64,000 nucleotides of DNA from a bacterium (GCA_019637795.1 JAHBUY010000001.1:951001-1015000); one strand, 5' to 3'. Shown: positions 43,577 through 53,706, counted from the stretch's first letter. The notes: generated from the letters alone by a model not told the origin. Numbers and translations are program-made.

Positions 43577-46378
43577 CTATAGGACGCTGCTCAGGTACTC
43601 GTCCGTGCGGGCGCGGATGCGGCGGGCCCGTTCGGCCGGGTCCTCGACCACCAGCTTCTCGTCCGGCTCGACCTTGAACAGGGTCTGGCCCTTGCGCACG
43701 ACGACGCCGGGCTCGTGCATGACCAGCTCGGTGACGGTGCCGGAGAACGGCGCGTAGACCTTGTTGAACATCTTCATCACTTCGATGATGTAGAGCGGCT
43801 GGCCCTTCTCGAAGTGGCTGCCGACCTGCACGAACGGCGGCAGGGTCGGCGCCTCGCGATCCCAGTAGACGCCGCCCATGGCGGCGACGATTTCGTCCGA
43901 GCGCATCGCCGGCGGCGGCACCAGCACCTTCTTCATCGCCTCCTGCAGCGCCGGATCGTGCAGCCGCTCGGGGATGATCGGCGACAGGTCGTCGCCGAGG
44001 CGCAGCTCGTAGAAGCCGGCGCGGGTGGCGATCAGCGGCACCAGGGCGAGGATCTCGAGCCCGAGCTGGTGGCCGAGGTGACTGGCGCGGACGCGCGCCC
44101 ACTGCTCGGCGGCGATGCCGAACGCCGGCCGGGCGCCGCGCAGGGCGCGGTCGATCTCCTCCCACGCCAGGCCGGCCGGCAGGTGCCGCGCCAGCGCCGC
44201 GTAGAAGGCGAGGGCGGTATCGAGCAGCGCGCGGTCGTGGCTCCAGATCAGCTCGGCCGCCGGCGCGCTGGCATCGTCGATCATGTCGAGCAGGCGGTAG
44301 GTGTCGTAGAGGATCTCGACCGGGTTGCGCCGCCAGGTCACCCGCCCGTCGCCGACGGCGAAGTCGTGCATGTGCCGCGACAGCCAGGCGGAGAGGAAGT
44401 GCGGCTCGTGGAAGAGCAGACGCAGCGGCCGTTCGATCAGCGTCTCCTTGAGATCGAAGCAGGCGCGCGCCTCGGGGCCGAGCTCGGCGATGCGGCGGCG
44501 TTCGACCTCGTGGAAGGCGTATTCGAGGTCGATCTGCTGCGCCTCCTGCTCGATCAGCCCGACCAGCGTCAGGTAGGGCACGACGAACTTGGTCGTCGGC
44601 TTCGCCCACGGGTCGCGGCACAGGAACCAGTTCATCAACCCGAGGTGGAACTCGCGGTTGGTGGCGAGGTCGATGCCGCGCAGGCGGGTGCGGCGCAGCA
44701 CCTCGGTCAGGCGCGCCCAGCTCTCCTCGCGCGTCGCGCCGGTGGCGAGCAGCAGGGCGACGTTCGAGTCGTAGGCGCCGGCCAGGCGGTAGCGCATGAA
44801 GAGGCCGGTATCGGGGTTCTTCAGGCTGATGCCCTGATCGTCGCGGATCTCGACCTCGATCGGGTCCGACCACGACACCATGATGCCGCCCGCCGCCGGC
44901 TGCAGCGCGCCGTCGGTGGCATTGAGCCGCACCTCCAGCGCGGCGCCCTCGCGCGGCACCCGGGTCGGCCGCGGCAGCCGCGTCCCGTGCCTGGCGATCA
45001 GCGCCATCGCCTCGATCAGCGAGTGGACGTCGAAGGACGCCGCCGGATCGCTCGGATCGGTGAAGCGCAGGGCGTAGCAGAGCTCGGAGACGCGGTGCTC
45101 GACCTGGATCCGGGTGTTGACCTCCATGAAGTAGTGGCGGTCGCCCTCGACGATGCACTCGAAGGTCGAGGCGCTGTCGAGCTTGACGGCGCGGCCGAAG
45201 CGCTCGGCCTCGGCCTCCATGCGCTCGAGCACGCCGAGGTCGGTGGCCAGCACCGCCGCCTTGTCGCCGTCGCCGGCGGCGCGCGCCCGCTCGATGGCAT
45301 CGCGCAGCCCCTCCTGGGTGATCGAGACCTCGATCAGCTTCTGCTCGTGCATCTGCAGCGAGCAGTCGCGGCCGCCGAGCGTCACGCACCAGGCGCCGTT
45401 GCCGAGCATCTGGATCTCGTTGTGGCGCGTCGACTCGACGTTGAGCTCGATCAGCATGTTCTTGTTGTCGCCGACGCCGCCCGCCTTCACCTCGGCGAGG
45501 ATCTCGCGCACCAGCCCGGGCACGCCGTCGGCGGCCGAGAAGATGCGCTGCCCCTTGCCGCCGCCGCCGCCGATCGCCTTGAGGCGGAAGCGGCGGCCGG
45601 GATTCTCGCGCAGCAGGCGGGCCGCTTCGTCCTGGATCGCGGCCGCCAGCTCGTCGATGGTGAAGAGGTCGAGGTGGGCGCGGTACGACGCCTCGAGCAG
45701 CGCCTCGGCGGCGGCGTGCAGGTCGCCGTCCTCGCCCAGCCCCGCCACCTCGAGCCGGTGTTGCGCGGCGCACTGCCGCAGCGCCGCGCGGTCGGGATGC
45801 TTGCGCAGCAGCGCGCGCACCGTGGCGTCGTTGATGCCGGGCGTCACCGACACCTGGTTGGCGATGGCGGTGCGCTTGGCCTCGTCCTTGGCGCCCGCCG
45901 CCGACTGCGTATACGAGCCCGGGCCGATGAAGCGCAGGCCGGCCTCCTCGAGCGAGCGCACGAAGTGCGCGTCCTCGGCCATGAAGCCGTAGCCTGCGAA
46001 GACGTAGTCGTAGCCGTGCGCGCGGCAGATGGCGATGATCTGCTGGATGCGCTGCTCGCGCTCGTCCTTGGTGGCGCCGCTGTAGTCCGGCACCGGATGG
46101 ACGTGGCGCGGGTCCATGATCCGCACCTCGGGCGAGAGGGCGCGCGAGAAGACGATGCTGTCGCGCTCCGAGAGCAGGATGCCGATGTGGGTCATGCCCA
46201 TCTCGCGGAAGACCTCGATCGCTTCCTTCCGCACCGGCCCGCGGCAGACGATCAGGACGCGCATGTCGTCGCAGGCGAAGGTGCGCACCCACTCCGACTC
46301 GGCGAGCCCGAGCCGCCGGTCGCGATGGACCAGCGGGTTGTTGCTGTACGGATCGACGGCATTCATCGGCGCATTCAT
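43577..46378 (-). CDS. Acyl-CoA carboxylase biotin-carboxylase/biotin-carrier subunit
   Basis: The 933-residue protein has an N-terminal biotin carboxylase: MRVLIVCRGPVRKEAIEVF, the ATP-grasp glycine loop AIGGGGGKGQR, and the catalytic segment FMEVNTRIQVEHRVSE. A long middle region follows, and a C-terminal biotinyl domain has the lysine in EVMKMFN (about residue 868). It carboxylates biotin with bicarbonate and ATP. Spacer length is larger than in simple AccC, as in one-chain alpha subunits. It is paired with the carboxyltransferase gene upstream; a heptad palindrome lies between them and covers the start region. Confidence 0.92.
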   Translation of the reverse strand: MNAPMNAVDPYSNNPLVHRDRRLGLAESEWVRTFACDDMRVLIVCRGPVRKEAIEVFREMGMTHIGILLSERDSIVFSRALSPEVRIMDPRHVHPVPDYSGATKDEREQRIQQIIAICRAHGYDYVFAGYGFMAEDAHFVRSLEEAGLRFIGPGSYTQSAAGAKDEAKRTAIANQVSVTPGINDATVRALLRKHPDRAALRQCAAQHRLEVAGLGEDGDLHAAAEALLEASYRAHLDLFTIDELAAAIQDEAARLLRENPGRRFRLKAIGGGGGKGQRIFSAADGVPGLVREILAEVKAGGVGDNKNMLIELNVESTRHNEIQMLGNGAWCVTLGGRDCSLQMHEQKLIEVSITQEGLRDAIERARAAGDGDKAAVLATDLGVLERMEAEAERFGRAVKLDSASTFECIVEGDRHYFMEVNTRIQVEHRVSELCYALRFTDPSDPAASFDVHSLIEAMALIARHGTRLPRPTRVPREGAALEVRLNATDGALQPAAGGIMVSWSDPIEVEIRDDQGISLKNPDTGLFMRYRLAGAYDSNVALLLATGATREESWARLTEVLRRTRLRGIDLATNREFHLGLMNWFLCRDPWAKPTTKFVVPYLTLVGLIEQEAQQIDLEYAFHEVERRRIAELGPEARACFDLKETLIERPLRLLFHEPHFLSAWLSRHMHDFAVGDGRVTWRRNPVEILYDTYRLLDMIDDASAPAAELIWSHDRALLDTALAFYAALARHLPAGLAWEEIDRALRGARPAFGIAAEQWARVRASHLGHQLGLEILALVPLIATRAGFYELRLGDDLSPIIPERLHDPALQEAMKKVLVPPPAMRSDEIVAAMGGVYWDREAPTLPPFVQVGSHFEKGQPLYIIEVMKMFNKVYAPFSGTVTELVMHEPGVVVRKGQTLFKVEPDEKLVVEDPAERARRIRARTDEYLSSVL

Positions 46379-46382
46379 CTTC

Positions 46383-46440
46383 TTCACCGCAGAGGCGCAG
46401 AGACGCGGAGACCTCTGCGCCGCCGCGTCTCCGGGGTGAA
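46383..46440. repeat. Short heptad-type palindrome between carboxylase subunit genes (copy 3)
   Basis: The left arm TTCACCGCAGAGGCGCAGAG plus ACGCGGAG pairs with the right arm at about 21 of 28 positions. It is a diverged relative of the CACGGAG palindromes, with only a two-base loop region. It fills almost all of the 68-base gap between the two carboxylase genes, so it is transcribed in the operon and contains the likely ribosome-binding region of the 46378 start. Confidence 0.7.
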
Positions 46441-46446
46441 AATTCC

Positions 46447-48108
46447 TCAGTGGAATTCGCGCTGCGGCCCGGTCATCGGGCCGGGGGTGTAGGCGCGCAG
46501 CAGCCCTTCGAGGTTGCGGGCGAGAACGTGGCGCAGGTCGTCGGGCATGACGATCTCGGAGATCGAGCCCAGCGACAGCGCTTCGCGCGGGTTCATCAGC
46601 TCGCGCTCGTAGCGCTGGCCGATCTCGGCCTCCTGCGCCTTGAGCCAGTCCTCGCCGTGCTCCCTGGCCTTGGCGCGGGCGGCGCGCAGCTCGTCCTTGT
46701 AGACGTACTCCTTGCCCGCCGGGCCCATGACCGCGACGCGGGTGGTCGGCAGCGCCAGCACCAGGTCGGCGCCGGTGGCGTAGCAGTTGAAGGCCGCGTA
46801 GGCGCCGCCGAAGGCGTTGCGCAGGATGAGCAGGATGCGCGGCGTGCGCAGGTCGATGATCGAATCGAGCATGGCGCGCCCGGCCTGGACGATGCCGCGG
46901 CTCTCCTGCTCGCGGCCGGGCAGGAAGCCGGTGGTGTCCTCGATGAAGATGACCGGCACGTTGTACAGCGAGCAGAAGCGGACGAAGCGGGCGATCTTGA
47001 AGGCGGCGTCGACGTCGATCTGGCCGCTGGCGACGGCGCTGTTGTTGGCGACGAAGCCGACCACGTGCCCGCCGAGGCGGCCGAAGGCGGTGATCGCGTT
47101 GCGCGCCCGGTCGGGCTGCAGCTCGAAGTAATCGCCGCGGTCGCACACGCGCTCGATGATGATCGAGACGTCCAGCGGGGTGTTGAAGCCGGTCGGCGAG
47201 TTGAACGCCTTGCGCAGCAGGGCGTCGACTTCGATGGTGCGGCGCTCGATCGGGTCGCCGGTCGGCAGGAACGGCGCCATCACCTTGTTGGAACTCGGCA
47301 GGTAGGAGAGCAGGCGGCGGGCGGTGCGCAGCGCCGCCACCTCGTCGGTGACGCACACGTCGGTGACGCCGGAGGCGCCGTGGACGCGCGGGCCGCCGAG
47401 CTCGTCGGGCGACACGTCCTCGCCCAGCACGCTCTTCACCACCCCCGGCCCGGTGAGGCCGAAGAAGGTGTCGTCGGGCTGGATCATGAAGCTGCCCTGG
47501 CGCGGCAGGTAGGAGCCGCCGCCGGCGTTGAAGCCGAACATGCACATGATGCTCGGCACGACGCCGCTGATCCGGCGCAGGGCGGTGAACGCCTCGGCGT
47601 AGCCGTCGAGACCGCCGATGCCGGCCGGCACGTAGGCGCCGGCGCTGTCGTTCATGCCGATCAGCGGCATGCCGCGCTCGCCGGCCAGGTAGATCAGGTT
47701 GGCCAGCTTGCGGCCGTTGGTGGCGTCCATCGAGCCGGCGCGGACGGTGAAGTCGTGGCCGTAGATGGCGACGTCACGGCCGTTGATGGTGGTCACCAGG
47801 GTGGCGATCGAGGCGCCGTCGAGGTTCTTGCCCCAGTTCTGCCAGAGCACGGTCGCCTGGGCGTCGCGATCCTGCAGCGCGTCGATGCGCTCCCAGACGG
47901 TCATCCGGTTGCGGGCGTGCTGGCGCAGGATCTGCACGGTGCCGGCGGCGGTGTACGGCCGGCGGCGCAGCTCCTCGCCGTCGCGCAGCGCCTGGTCGTA
48001 GGGCGGCAGGCTCTCGTCGCGGATCGTCGGGGCCTCGGCGAACGGGTTGTCGAGGCTCGGCTTCACGGTCTCGGTCGGGGGCGATTTGGCGGCAGCTCGT
48101 GTCGTCAT
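46447..48108 (-). CDS. Acyl-CoA carboxylase carboxyltransferase (beta) subunit
   Basis: The protein is 553 residues from the ATG at 48108. It has the crotonase-like carboxyltransferase halves: the first with [22 protein letters not shown] and [19 protein letters not shown], the second with [32 protein letters not shown] and [13 protein letters not shown]. It moves the carboxyl group from biotin to an acyl-CoA such as acetyl-, propionyl- or methylcrotonyl-CoA; sequence alone does not decide which. Encoded upstream of its biotin-carboxylase partner in one operon. Confidence 0.92.
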   Translation of the reverse strand: MTTRAAAKSPPTETVKPSLDNPFAEAPTIRDESLPPYDQALRDGEELRRRPYTAAGTVQILRQHARNRMTVWERIDALQDRDAQATVLWQNWGKNLDGASIATLVTTINGRDVAIYGHDFTVRAGSMDATNGRKLANLIYLAGERGMPLIGMNDSAGAYVPAGIGGLDGYAEAFTALRRISGVVPSIMCMFGFNAGGGSYLPRQGSFMIQPDDTFFGLTGPGVVKSVLGEDVSPDELGGPRVHGASGVTDVCVTDEVAALRTARRLLSYLPSSNKVMAPFLPTGDPIERRTIEVDALLRKAFNSPTGFNTPLDVSIIIERVCDRGDYFELQPDRARNAITAFGRLGGHVVGFVANNSAVASGQIDVDAAFKIARFVRFCSLYNVPVIFIEDTTGFLPGREQESRGIVQAGRAMLDSIIDLRTPRILLILRNAFGGAYAAFNCYATGADLVLALPTTRVAVMGPAGKEYVYKDELRAARAKAREHGEDWLKAQEAEIGQRYERELMNPREALSLGSISEIVMPDDLRHVLARNLEGLLRAYTPGPMTGPQREFH

Positions 48109-48507
48109 CGTCGATGGCTCTGGTGGCCCCGGGAGCGGGGCCCCTTGGGCAGCTACCACATCGCTGCCGGTTTCCAAACGAGGGGGCGCCGACCTTGCAC
48201 GGTCCTGACGGAGATCGGGGTGCACGGCGAGCCGGCTCAGGGGCGGCACACGTCGGGACGGAGCTCCCGCGCCTCGGCCCGCGGATCGAGCGGAGGCGTG
48301 CGTTGGCCACGCCGAGAACCAGCGCGACCCTGGACCATCAAGGCGCGGCCATCTGCTCCGGCGTGGCGTGACACCCGCCGCGGCCGGCGCCCGGTCCGGG
48401 TCGGCGGACGATACGGATGGGGCGCCGAGCGGCCATGGAGCCGAGCGCCACCGCCGTCTTCCGGTCCGGGCCGCCGGCGCGCTGCGCCGAGGACAGCGCC
48501 GGCATGT
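48109..48507. other. Intergenic stretch upstream of the carboxylase operon
   Basis: About 400 bases with no convincing gene. A GGCCCCG/CGGGGCC stem with a GGAG loop lies near 48125-48142. It precedes the carboxylase start and should hold its promoter, but no clear motif was found. Confidence 0.45.
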
Positions 48508-49419
48508 TCAGCGATACCCGGTCACGTCCGCCGGCTTCCCGGCGTCCTGCACCTCGACGAGGTAGCGCCACGCGTCGGGGCGGCTGCCGTCGACGTCGGT
48601 GAAGCCGTACACCCGCGCGAGCTCGCCCGACGACACGGACGCGCCGTTCCAGCGCGCGACGTCCGGATCGGACGCGAGCGCCACGACGGCGCGGCCGACG
48701 TAGGTGGGGGTCTCGGAGATCGCGAAGTGCGGCTGGACCTTCGTCGCGTCGCGCCAGGTAGCCTCCGTCACCCGATAGGCATCGAGCATCGCCTCCGAGC
48801 GCAACCAACCCGGCGTGAGCGACAGCGCCGTCGCCCCGTGCGGCCCGAGCTCGTGCGCGAGGGCGAAGGCCATGCGGTTCACCGCCGCCTTGGCGAGGTC
48901 GTAGAAGAACGAGACGCGGTAGTGGCGCGCATTGTAGGCGTCGGTGCCATCGGTGACCTCGACGACCAGGCCACCGCGCGTTTTCAACAGCAGCGGGATC
49001 GCGAAGTGGCTCGTGATGGCGTGCGTGTCGACGGCGCGGCGCAGCGTGTGCAGCCCGAGGTCGAGCGACGACTCCCACACGGGCTTGCCCCACTCCATCG
49101 TCGTGAGGCCCCAGATGTCGTTCACCAGCACGTGCAGACGGCCTTGCTCGCGCTCGATGCGTGCGACGAGCGCGCGCACCTCCTCCGGGACGAGATGGTC
49201 GACGCGGACGGCGATGCCGCGTCCGCCCGCCGCCGTCACCAGCTCGGCGGTCTCCTCGATGGTTTCCGGGCGGTCCATCTCGGAACGCTGCGTCCGCGTC
49301 GTGCGCCCGGTCGCGTACACGGTTGCCCCCGCTGCGCCGAGCGCGACGGCGATCCCGCGGCCCGCGCCGCGCGTCGCTCCCGCCACCAGCGCCACCTTGT
49401 CCTGCAACGCGGTCGTCAT
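48508..49419 (-). CDS. SDR-family oxidoreductase (DHRS1-like)
   Basis: The protein is 303 residues from the ATG at 49419. It has a cofactor loop AGATRGAGRGI, a variant NNAG site (VLVNDIWGL) and the catalytic YDLAK in place of YxxxK. The long loop with RTTRTQRSEMDRP and the SLTPGWLRSEAML segment match the DHRS1-like group. Downstream of it on the same strand, after 400 bases, lies the carboxylase operon; a common role is not indicated. Confidence 0.87.
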   Translation of the reverse strand: MTTALQDKVALVAGATRGAGRGIAVALGAAGATVYATGRTTRTQRSEMDRPETIEETAELVTAAGGRGIAVRVDHLVPEEVRALVARIEREQGRLHVLVNDIWGLTTMEWGKPVWESSLDLGLHTLRRAVDTHAITSHFAIPLLLKTRGGLVVEVTDGTDAYNARHYRVSFFYDLAKAAVNRMAFALAHELGPHGATALSLTPGWLRSEAMLDAYRVTEATWRDATKVQPHFAISETPTYVGRAVVALASDPDVARWNGASVSSGELARVYGFTDVDGSRPDAWRYLVEVQDAGKPADVTGYR

Positions 49420-49649
49420 GCCGGCGCGCCTAGCAGGAGCCACCGGGAGTGGAAAAGCGGAACACGGCGGGAGAGGTCGAGCGAGCGCATGAACCGCGGC
49501 GCGGTCGCGCGGTTCGGGGCGGGACAGCGCAGAAGCCGCGGATGCGTGAGCACGACCTCGCCCGCTCTACCCGTCAGCACGAGATGCGCAGCGGCGGCGA
49601 CGCCATGACGCGCCGTACGGCGTCCCGCCCATCCTCGCCGCGGGCGCAC

Positions 49650-49709
49650 CTCGGCGAGGAAGGTCTCCAGGTGCTGGCGCACCACCCGCTGCAGGACGCC
49701 GTGCTCGCC
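49650..49709 (-). pseudogene. Fragment of an IS91-family transposase N-terminus
   Basis: Minus-strand translation reads GEHGVLQRVVRQHLETFLAE, which matches the N-terminal helix of IS91-type transposases that precedes their zinc finger. The similarity stops after about 21 codons and the frame continues with unrelated sequence. It lies in the ~300-base gap 49420-49718, where no intact gene was found, just downstream of the 49719 membrane protein gene. It marks a former insertion element. Confidence 0.55.
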
Positions 49710-49718
49710 CGGCGCGGC

Positions 49719-50156
49719 TCACAGCATGTCGTCGGGAAGAAGCAGCGCCAGCGTCACGCTGATCGCGAAGGCGGTCAGCAACAGGATCCCGAGCACCAGC
49801 AGGCCGATGCCGAGCACCCGCCATGACGAGTGGCGACGCCCTCCTGCCGCGAGGTGCGCCGCGAACGCCGGGCCCTGCAGCCGGTTCGCCGCCAGATGCA
49901 TGATGACCCCGTAGATCAGCGGCAGCAGCAGCCGGGGAAAGCGGTCGGGAAGGAACCAGGCAATGACGAAGACCGCGATCGTGCCGAGAATCCCCCAGGT
50001 CAGGGACCGGGTCCGCGCCGGTCGATCGCCAAGGCGCTGGAAGTTCGCGGCGAGCAGCCATGCGCCGGCGAGCGGAGACGCGAGCATGGTGGCGCTGACC
50101 ACCTGCCTCGGGGAGTACAACGCGCCGGCGAGCGGAGCAGACCCCTCCTCGGACAT
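49719..50156 (-). CDS. Small membrane protein of unknown function
   Basis: The protein is 145 residues from the ATG at 50156, the last start before ALYSPRQVVSATMLASPLAGAW. Three to four hydrophobic segments are present (SATMLASPLAGAWLLAANF; LTWGILGTIAVFVIAWFL; LGIGLLVLGILLLTAFAISV). Proteins opening with (L/A)YSPxQV and SPLAG(A/G)xLL are common in bacteria but have no assigned role. No ribosome site is obvious, so the start is uncertain. Confidence 0.65.
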   Translation of the reverse strand: MSEEGSAPLAGALYSPRQVVSATMLASPLAGAWLLAANFQRLGDRPARTRSLTWGILGTIAVFVIAWFLPDRFPRLLLPLIYGVIMHLAANRLQGPAFAAHLAAGGRRHSSWRVLGIGLLVLGILLLTAFAISVTLALLLPDDML

Positions 50157-50300
50157 CGTCGGGAGGAGAAGCACAGATGCGCCCGGATGGCGAGAGGCGA
50201 ACACGGTTGGGTGCCCGCAGGGCCGGGATCGTGCGCCTGAAGCGGCCGTTCGTCCCCGAGGCGTTTCCAGGGGCCCATCGTCGTCGCTGAGCCCTCGCAC

Positions 50301-50330
50301 CGAACGACGTTCGGTCGATTCTCACGCCTG
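50301..50330. promoter_or_regulatory. 30-bp palindrome-containing motif (copy 1)
   Basis: The sequence CGAACGACGTTCGGTCGATT followed by CTCACGCCTG contains the palindrome CGAAC-GA-CGTTCG. It lies 18 bases ahead of the 50349 start. A copy with 27 of 30 identical bases lies at 57543-57572 ahead of the 57618 gene in the same orientation. A shared operator or promoter is the simplest reading. Confidence 0.5.
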
Positions 50331-50348
50331 GTGGGCGGCGAGGTGTCG

Positions 50349-52013
50349 ATGGCGATCGGTTCTGTTCGCGCCGGGGTGGTGATCCCGCTGCTGCTCGCAC
50401 TGCCGCTGGCGGCGGCGGCGCAGACGACGGCGTTCACCTATCAGGGCGAGCTGAGCTCCGGCGGCGTCTCGGCCGGCGGCAGCTACGACCTCCGGTTCGG
50501 CCTCTTTCCGGCCGCGGCCGGCGGGACGCAGATCGGCAGCAACCAGACGGTCTCCGCGGTGCCGGTGGTCGACGGCGTCTTCACCGTGCAGCTCGACTTC
50601 GGCGCCGCCGCCTTTCCGGGCGCCAACCGCTTCCTCGAGATCGCGGTGCGGCCGGCCGGCAGCGGTGCCTTCACCACCCTGGCGCCGCGCCAGCAGATCA
50701 GCTCCTCTCCGTACGCCATCCGCACGCTCAGCGCCGCCACCGCCGACGGCCTGTCGAGCGCCTGCGTCGGCTGCATCAGCGACGCGCAGATCGGTGCCGT
50801 CAGCGGCGGAAAACTGATGGGCCAGATTCCGGCGTCCAGCGTGCCGGGGGGCAGCGGCAGCTACATCCAGAATGGCACGACGCCGCAGGCCAACGCGCGC
50901 TTCAACGTCGCCGGCAACGGCACCATCGGCGGCGTGCTCAGCGCCGTGACCGCCGCGGTCGGCGGCGCGACCGTGCCGAACGGCGTCGCGCTGGCCGTGA
51001 ACGGCCCGGCGCGCGTCAGTCCCGGCGGCAGCGGCGGCTTCGTGCAGATCGGCAGCCCCGGCGGCGAGACCGGCCTGTCGATCATCGGCGCCAACAATCG
51101 CGCCGATCTGCGCTTCAACGACGGCACGCTGAAGCTCGTCGCCGGGCCAGGCGGCGGACCGCCCGGCTCGATCAGCGGCCTGTCGATCAATGCCGCGGGC
51201 CAGGTCGGCGTCGGCGCCGACGGCGCGTTGGGCGGGCAGCTACACGTCTTCGGCAACCAGCAGCCTGGCATCCGCGCGATCAGCGACGGCAACCGCGCCA
51301 TCTGGGGGAGCAGCCTGGGCAGCAGCCGCGGCGTGTTCGGCGACAGCGTCAGCGGCGAGGGCGTGCACGGCGAGAGTCAGAGCGGCACCGGGGTCGCCGG
51401 GGTTACCGGTGCCGGCAGCGTCAACAACCCGGGCGTGTTCGGCGCCGCGAGCGGGGCGGGCGGCGTCGGCACCCGCGGCGACGGCGCCACGGGCGTCTAC
51501 GGCCGCTCGACGGTCGGCGGCGGGGTCGGCGTGACGGGCGAAGCGGGCGCCGGCGGCGGCACCGGCGTGTACGGCTCGAGCCCTTCGGGCCCGGGCGTGT
51601 GGGGAACGACCAGCAGCGTCACCGGCGCGGCCATCCAGGCCAGCAATACCGCCGGCGCCACCGCCATCGCGGCGGACGGCAACGCCAAGCAGACGCTGAC
51701 GCACGGCGGCTGGGTGAAGGCGATGCTGTTCATCGAAGCGAACGGCGCCATCAGCCGCTGCTACAACTCGCAGACCAGCGGCAGCGCCGTGTCGACGCCG
51801 CCCTGCGGCTTCGGCGTCCAGTACACCGGTGTGTACTTCATCACGCCGCCGTTCGACATCCACCAGCGCTTCATCAGCGTCACCTCCTCGCCATCGGGCA
51901 CCGCGCAGACGATCCCCAACGTGCTGGTCAGCATGCCGCGACTCTTCGACGTGTCGCTGCAGACGGTGGATGGCGACTACGCCGCGGCGTCGTTCGCGCT
52001 GTTCATCTTCTGA
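50349..52013 (+). CDS. Secreted Gly-rich repeat protein (paralogue 1)
   Basis: The 554-residue protein has a signal peptide (VVIPLLLALPLAAAAQ). An N-terminal ~110-residue domain starts TTAFTYQGELSSGG and includes YDLRFGLFPAAAGG and RFLEIAVRPAGSG. A middle region of short Gly-rich beta repeats (GVFGDSVSGEGVHGES, GTGVAGVTGAG, GVYGRSTVGGG) follows, and a C-terminal domain has a CYNSQ..PPCGF disulfide candidate and ends ASFALFIF. The repeats resemble trimeric fibre or tail-spike shafts. Extracellular location is inferred; function unknown. The next gene is a close paralogue. Confidence 0.78.
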   Translation: MAIGSVRAGVVIPLLLALPLAAAAQTTAFTYQGELSSGGVSAGGSYDLRFGLFPAAAGGTQIGSNQTVSAVPVVDGVFTVQLDFGAAAFPGANRFLEIAVRPAGSGAFTTLAPRQQISSSPYAIRTLSAATADGLSSACVGCISDAQIGAVSGGKLMGQIPASSVPGGSGSYIQNGTTPQANARFNVAGNGTIGGVLSAVTAAVGGATVPNGVALAVNGPARVSPGGSGGFVQIGSPGGETGLSIIGANNRADLRFNDGTLKLVAGPGGGPPGSISGLSINAAGQVGVGADGALGGQLHVFGNQQPGIRAISDGNRAIWGSSLGSSRGVFGDSVSGEGVHGESQSGTGVAGVTGAGSVNNPGVFGAASGAGGVGTRGDGATGVYGRSTVGGGVGVTGEAGAGGGTGVYGSSPSGPGVWGTTSSVTGAAIQASNTAGATAIAADGNAKQTLTHGGWVKAMLFIEANGAISRCYNSQTSGSAVSTPPCGFGVQYTGVYFITPPFDIHQRFISVTSSPSGTAQTIPNVLVSMPRLFDVSLQTVDGDYAAASFALFIF

Positions 52014-52038
52014 GCGGCGCAGGAGTCGGCTCGCAGGG

Positions 52039-53706
52039 ATGAAGACAGGGCTCTCCTTCGTCGCGTTCGGGGTGCTGCTCGTGCTGCCGCTGGCGGCGAC
52101 GGGGCAGCCGACGGCGTTCACGTATCAGGGCGAGCTGCGCAGCGGCGACGCGCCGGCCGACGGCAGCTTCGACCTGCGCTTCGGCCTGTTTCCGGCCGCC
52201 GCCGGCGGCGCGCAGATCGGCGGCGATCAGATCAGGTCGGCCGTGGCCGTCGCCGCCGGCGTCTTCACCGTGCAGCTCGACTTCGGCGTCAGCGCGTTTC
52301 CCGGCGCCAGCCGTTTTCTGGAGATCGCCGTGCGCCCGGCGGGCAGCGGCGGCTTCACCACCCTGACGCCGCGCCAGCAGATCAGCTCGGCGCCGTACGC
52401 CATCCGCACGCTCGGCGCCGCGACGGCCGATTCGCTGTCCAGCGCCTGCGTCGGCTGCGTCTCCGACACCCACATCCAGTCGATCAGTGGCAGCAAGGTG
52501 AACGGCGCGATTCCGGCATCCAGCGTGCCGGCGGGCAGCGGCAGCTACATCCAGAACGGCACGACGCCGCAGACCAACGCGCGCTTCAACATCGCCGGCA
52601 ACGGCACCGTCGGCGGCGTGCTCAGCGCGGCGACGGCCGCGGTCGGCGGCGCCGCCCTGCCGAACGGCGTCGCGCTGGCGGTGAATGGCCCGGCGCGCGT
52701 CAGCCCCGGCGGCAGCGGCGGCTACGTGCAGCTCGGCTCGCCCAGCGGCGAGTCGGGCGTCTCGATCATCGGCGCGAACAATCGCACCGACCTGCGCTTC
52801 AACGACTCCACGGTGAAGCTGGTCGCCGGGCCGGGCACCGGACCGCCCAATCAGACCAGCGGCGTGTCGATCAACACCGCCGGACAGGTCGGCATCGGGG
52901 TCGACGGCGCGCTGGACGGGAAACTGCACGTCTACAGCGACACGCAGCCCGCCGTGCGCGCCATCAGCTACGCCAACCGCGCCATCTGGGGGAGCGCCCA
53001 GGGCAGCAGCCGCGGCGTCTTCGGCGACAGCTACAGCGGCGAGGGCGTGCACGGCGAGAGCCTGAGCGGCACCGGGGTGGCCGGCATCACCGGCGCCGGC
53101 GCCGCGGATACCGCCGGCGTCTACGGCGCCTCGAGCAACCCGACTGGCGTCGGCACGCGCGGCGACGGCGCCACCGGCGTCTACGGCCGCTCGACGGTCG
53201 GCAGCGGCATCGGCGTCCGGGGCGAAGCCACCGCCAGCGGTGGCACCGGCGTGTCCGGCAGCAGCGCCGCCGGACCCGGGGTTTCGGGAACCAGCAGCAG
53301 CAACACCGGCGCGGGCGTGGTCGCGGTCAACAGTGGCACTGGTCCCGCCATCGCGGCGCAGGGCAACGCGGTGCAGTCGCTGGCCGCCGGCGGCTGGGTC
53401 AAGGCGATGCTCTACGTCGAAGGCAACCGCACGATCAGCCGCTGCTACAACTCCCAGGCGACCGGCGCCGCGGTGTTCACGCCGCCCTGCGGATTCCAGG
53501 TCAGCGCCGGCGCGACGGGCGGCTACCCCATCACGGCTCCGTTCGACATCAACAACCGATTCATCAGCGCCACGCCCGCCAACTCCGGCCTCGCGCAGAC
53601 CAACCTCAACATCTCGATCAACGCCCCGCGCGTGTTCTACGTCACCATCCAGACGAACGACGACGGCGACTCCATCGACGCCTCGTTTGCGCTGTTCATC
53701 TTCTGA
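52039..53706 (+). CDS. Secreted Gly-rich repeat protein (paralogue 2)
   Basis: The protein is 555 residues from the ATG at 52039, 25 bases after its paralogue. Domain order, repeat pattern (GVFGDSYSGEGVHGES, GTGVAGITGAG, GVYGRSTVGSG) and the ending ASFALFIF are the same, and long stretches are identical at the DNA level. The two therefore come from a tandem duplication. Differences cluster in the repeat region and in the C-terminal domain (VSAGATGGYPITAPFDIN). Signal peptide VAFGVLLVLPLAATGQ. They are followed on the same strand by a histidine kinase and response regulator. Confidence 0.78.
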   Translation: MKTGLSFVAFGVLLVLPLAATGQPTAFTYQGELRSGDAPADGSFDLRFGLFPAAAGGAQIGGDQIRSAVAVAAGVFTVQLDFGVSAFPGASRFLEIAVRPAGSGGFTTLTPRQQISSAPYAIRTLGAATADSLSSACVGCVSDTHIQSISGSKVNGAIPASSVPAGSGSYIQNGTTPQTNARFNIAGNGTVGGVLSAATAAVGGAALPNGVALAVNGPARVSPGGSGGYVQLGSPSGESGVSIIGANNRTDLRFNDSTVKLVAGPGTGPPNQTSGVSINTAGQVGIGVDGALDGKLHVYSDTQPAVRAISYANRAIWGSAQGSSRGVFGDSYSGEGVHGESLSGTGVAGITGAGAADTAGVYGASSNPTGVGTRGDGATGVYGRSTVGSGIGVRGEATASGGTGVSGSSAAGPGVSGTSSSNTGAGVVAVNSGTGPAIAAQGNAVQSLAAGGWVKAMLYVEGNRTISRCYNSQATGAAVFTPPCGFQVSAGATGGYPITAPFDINNRFISATPANSGLAQTNLNISINAPRVFYVTIQTNDDGDSIDASFALFIF

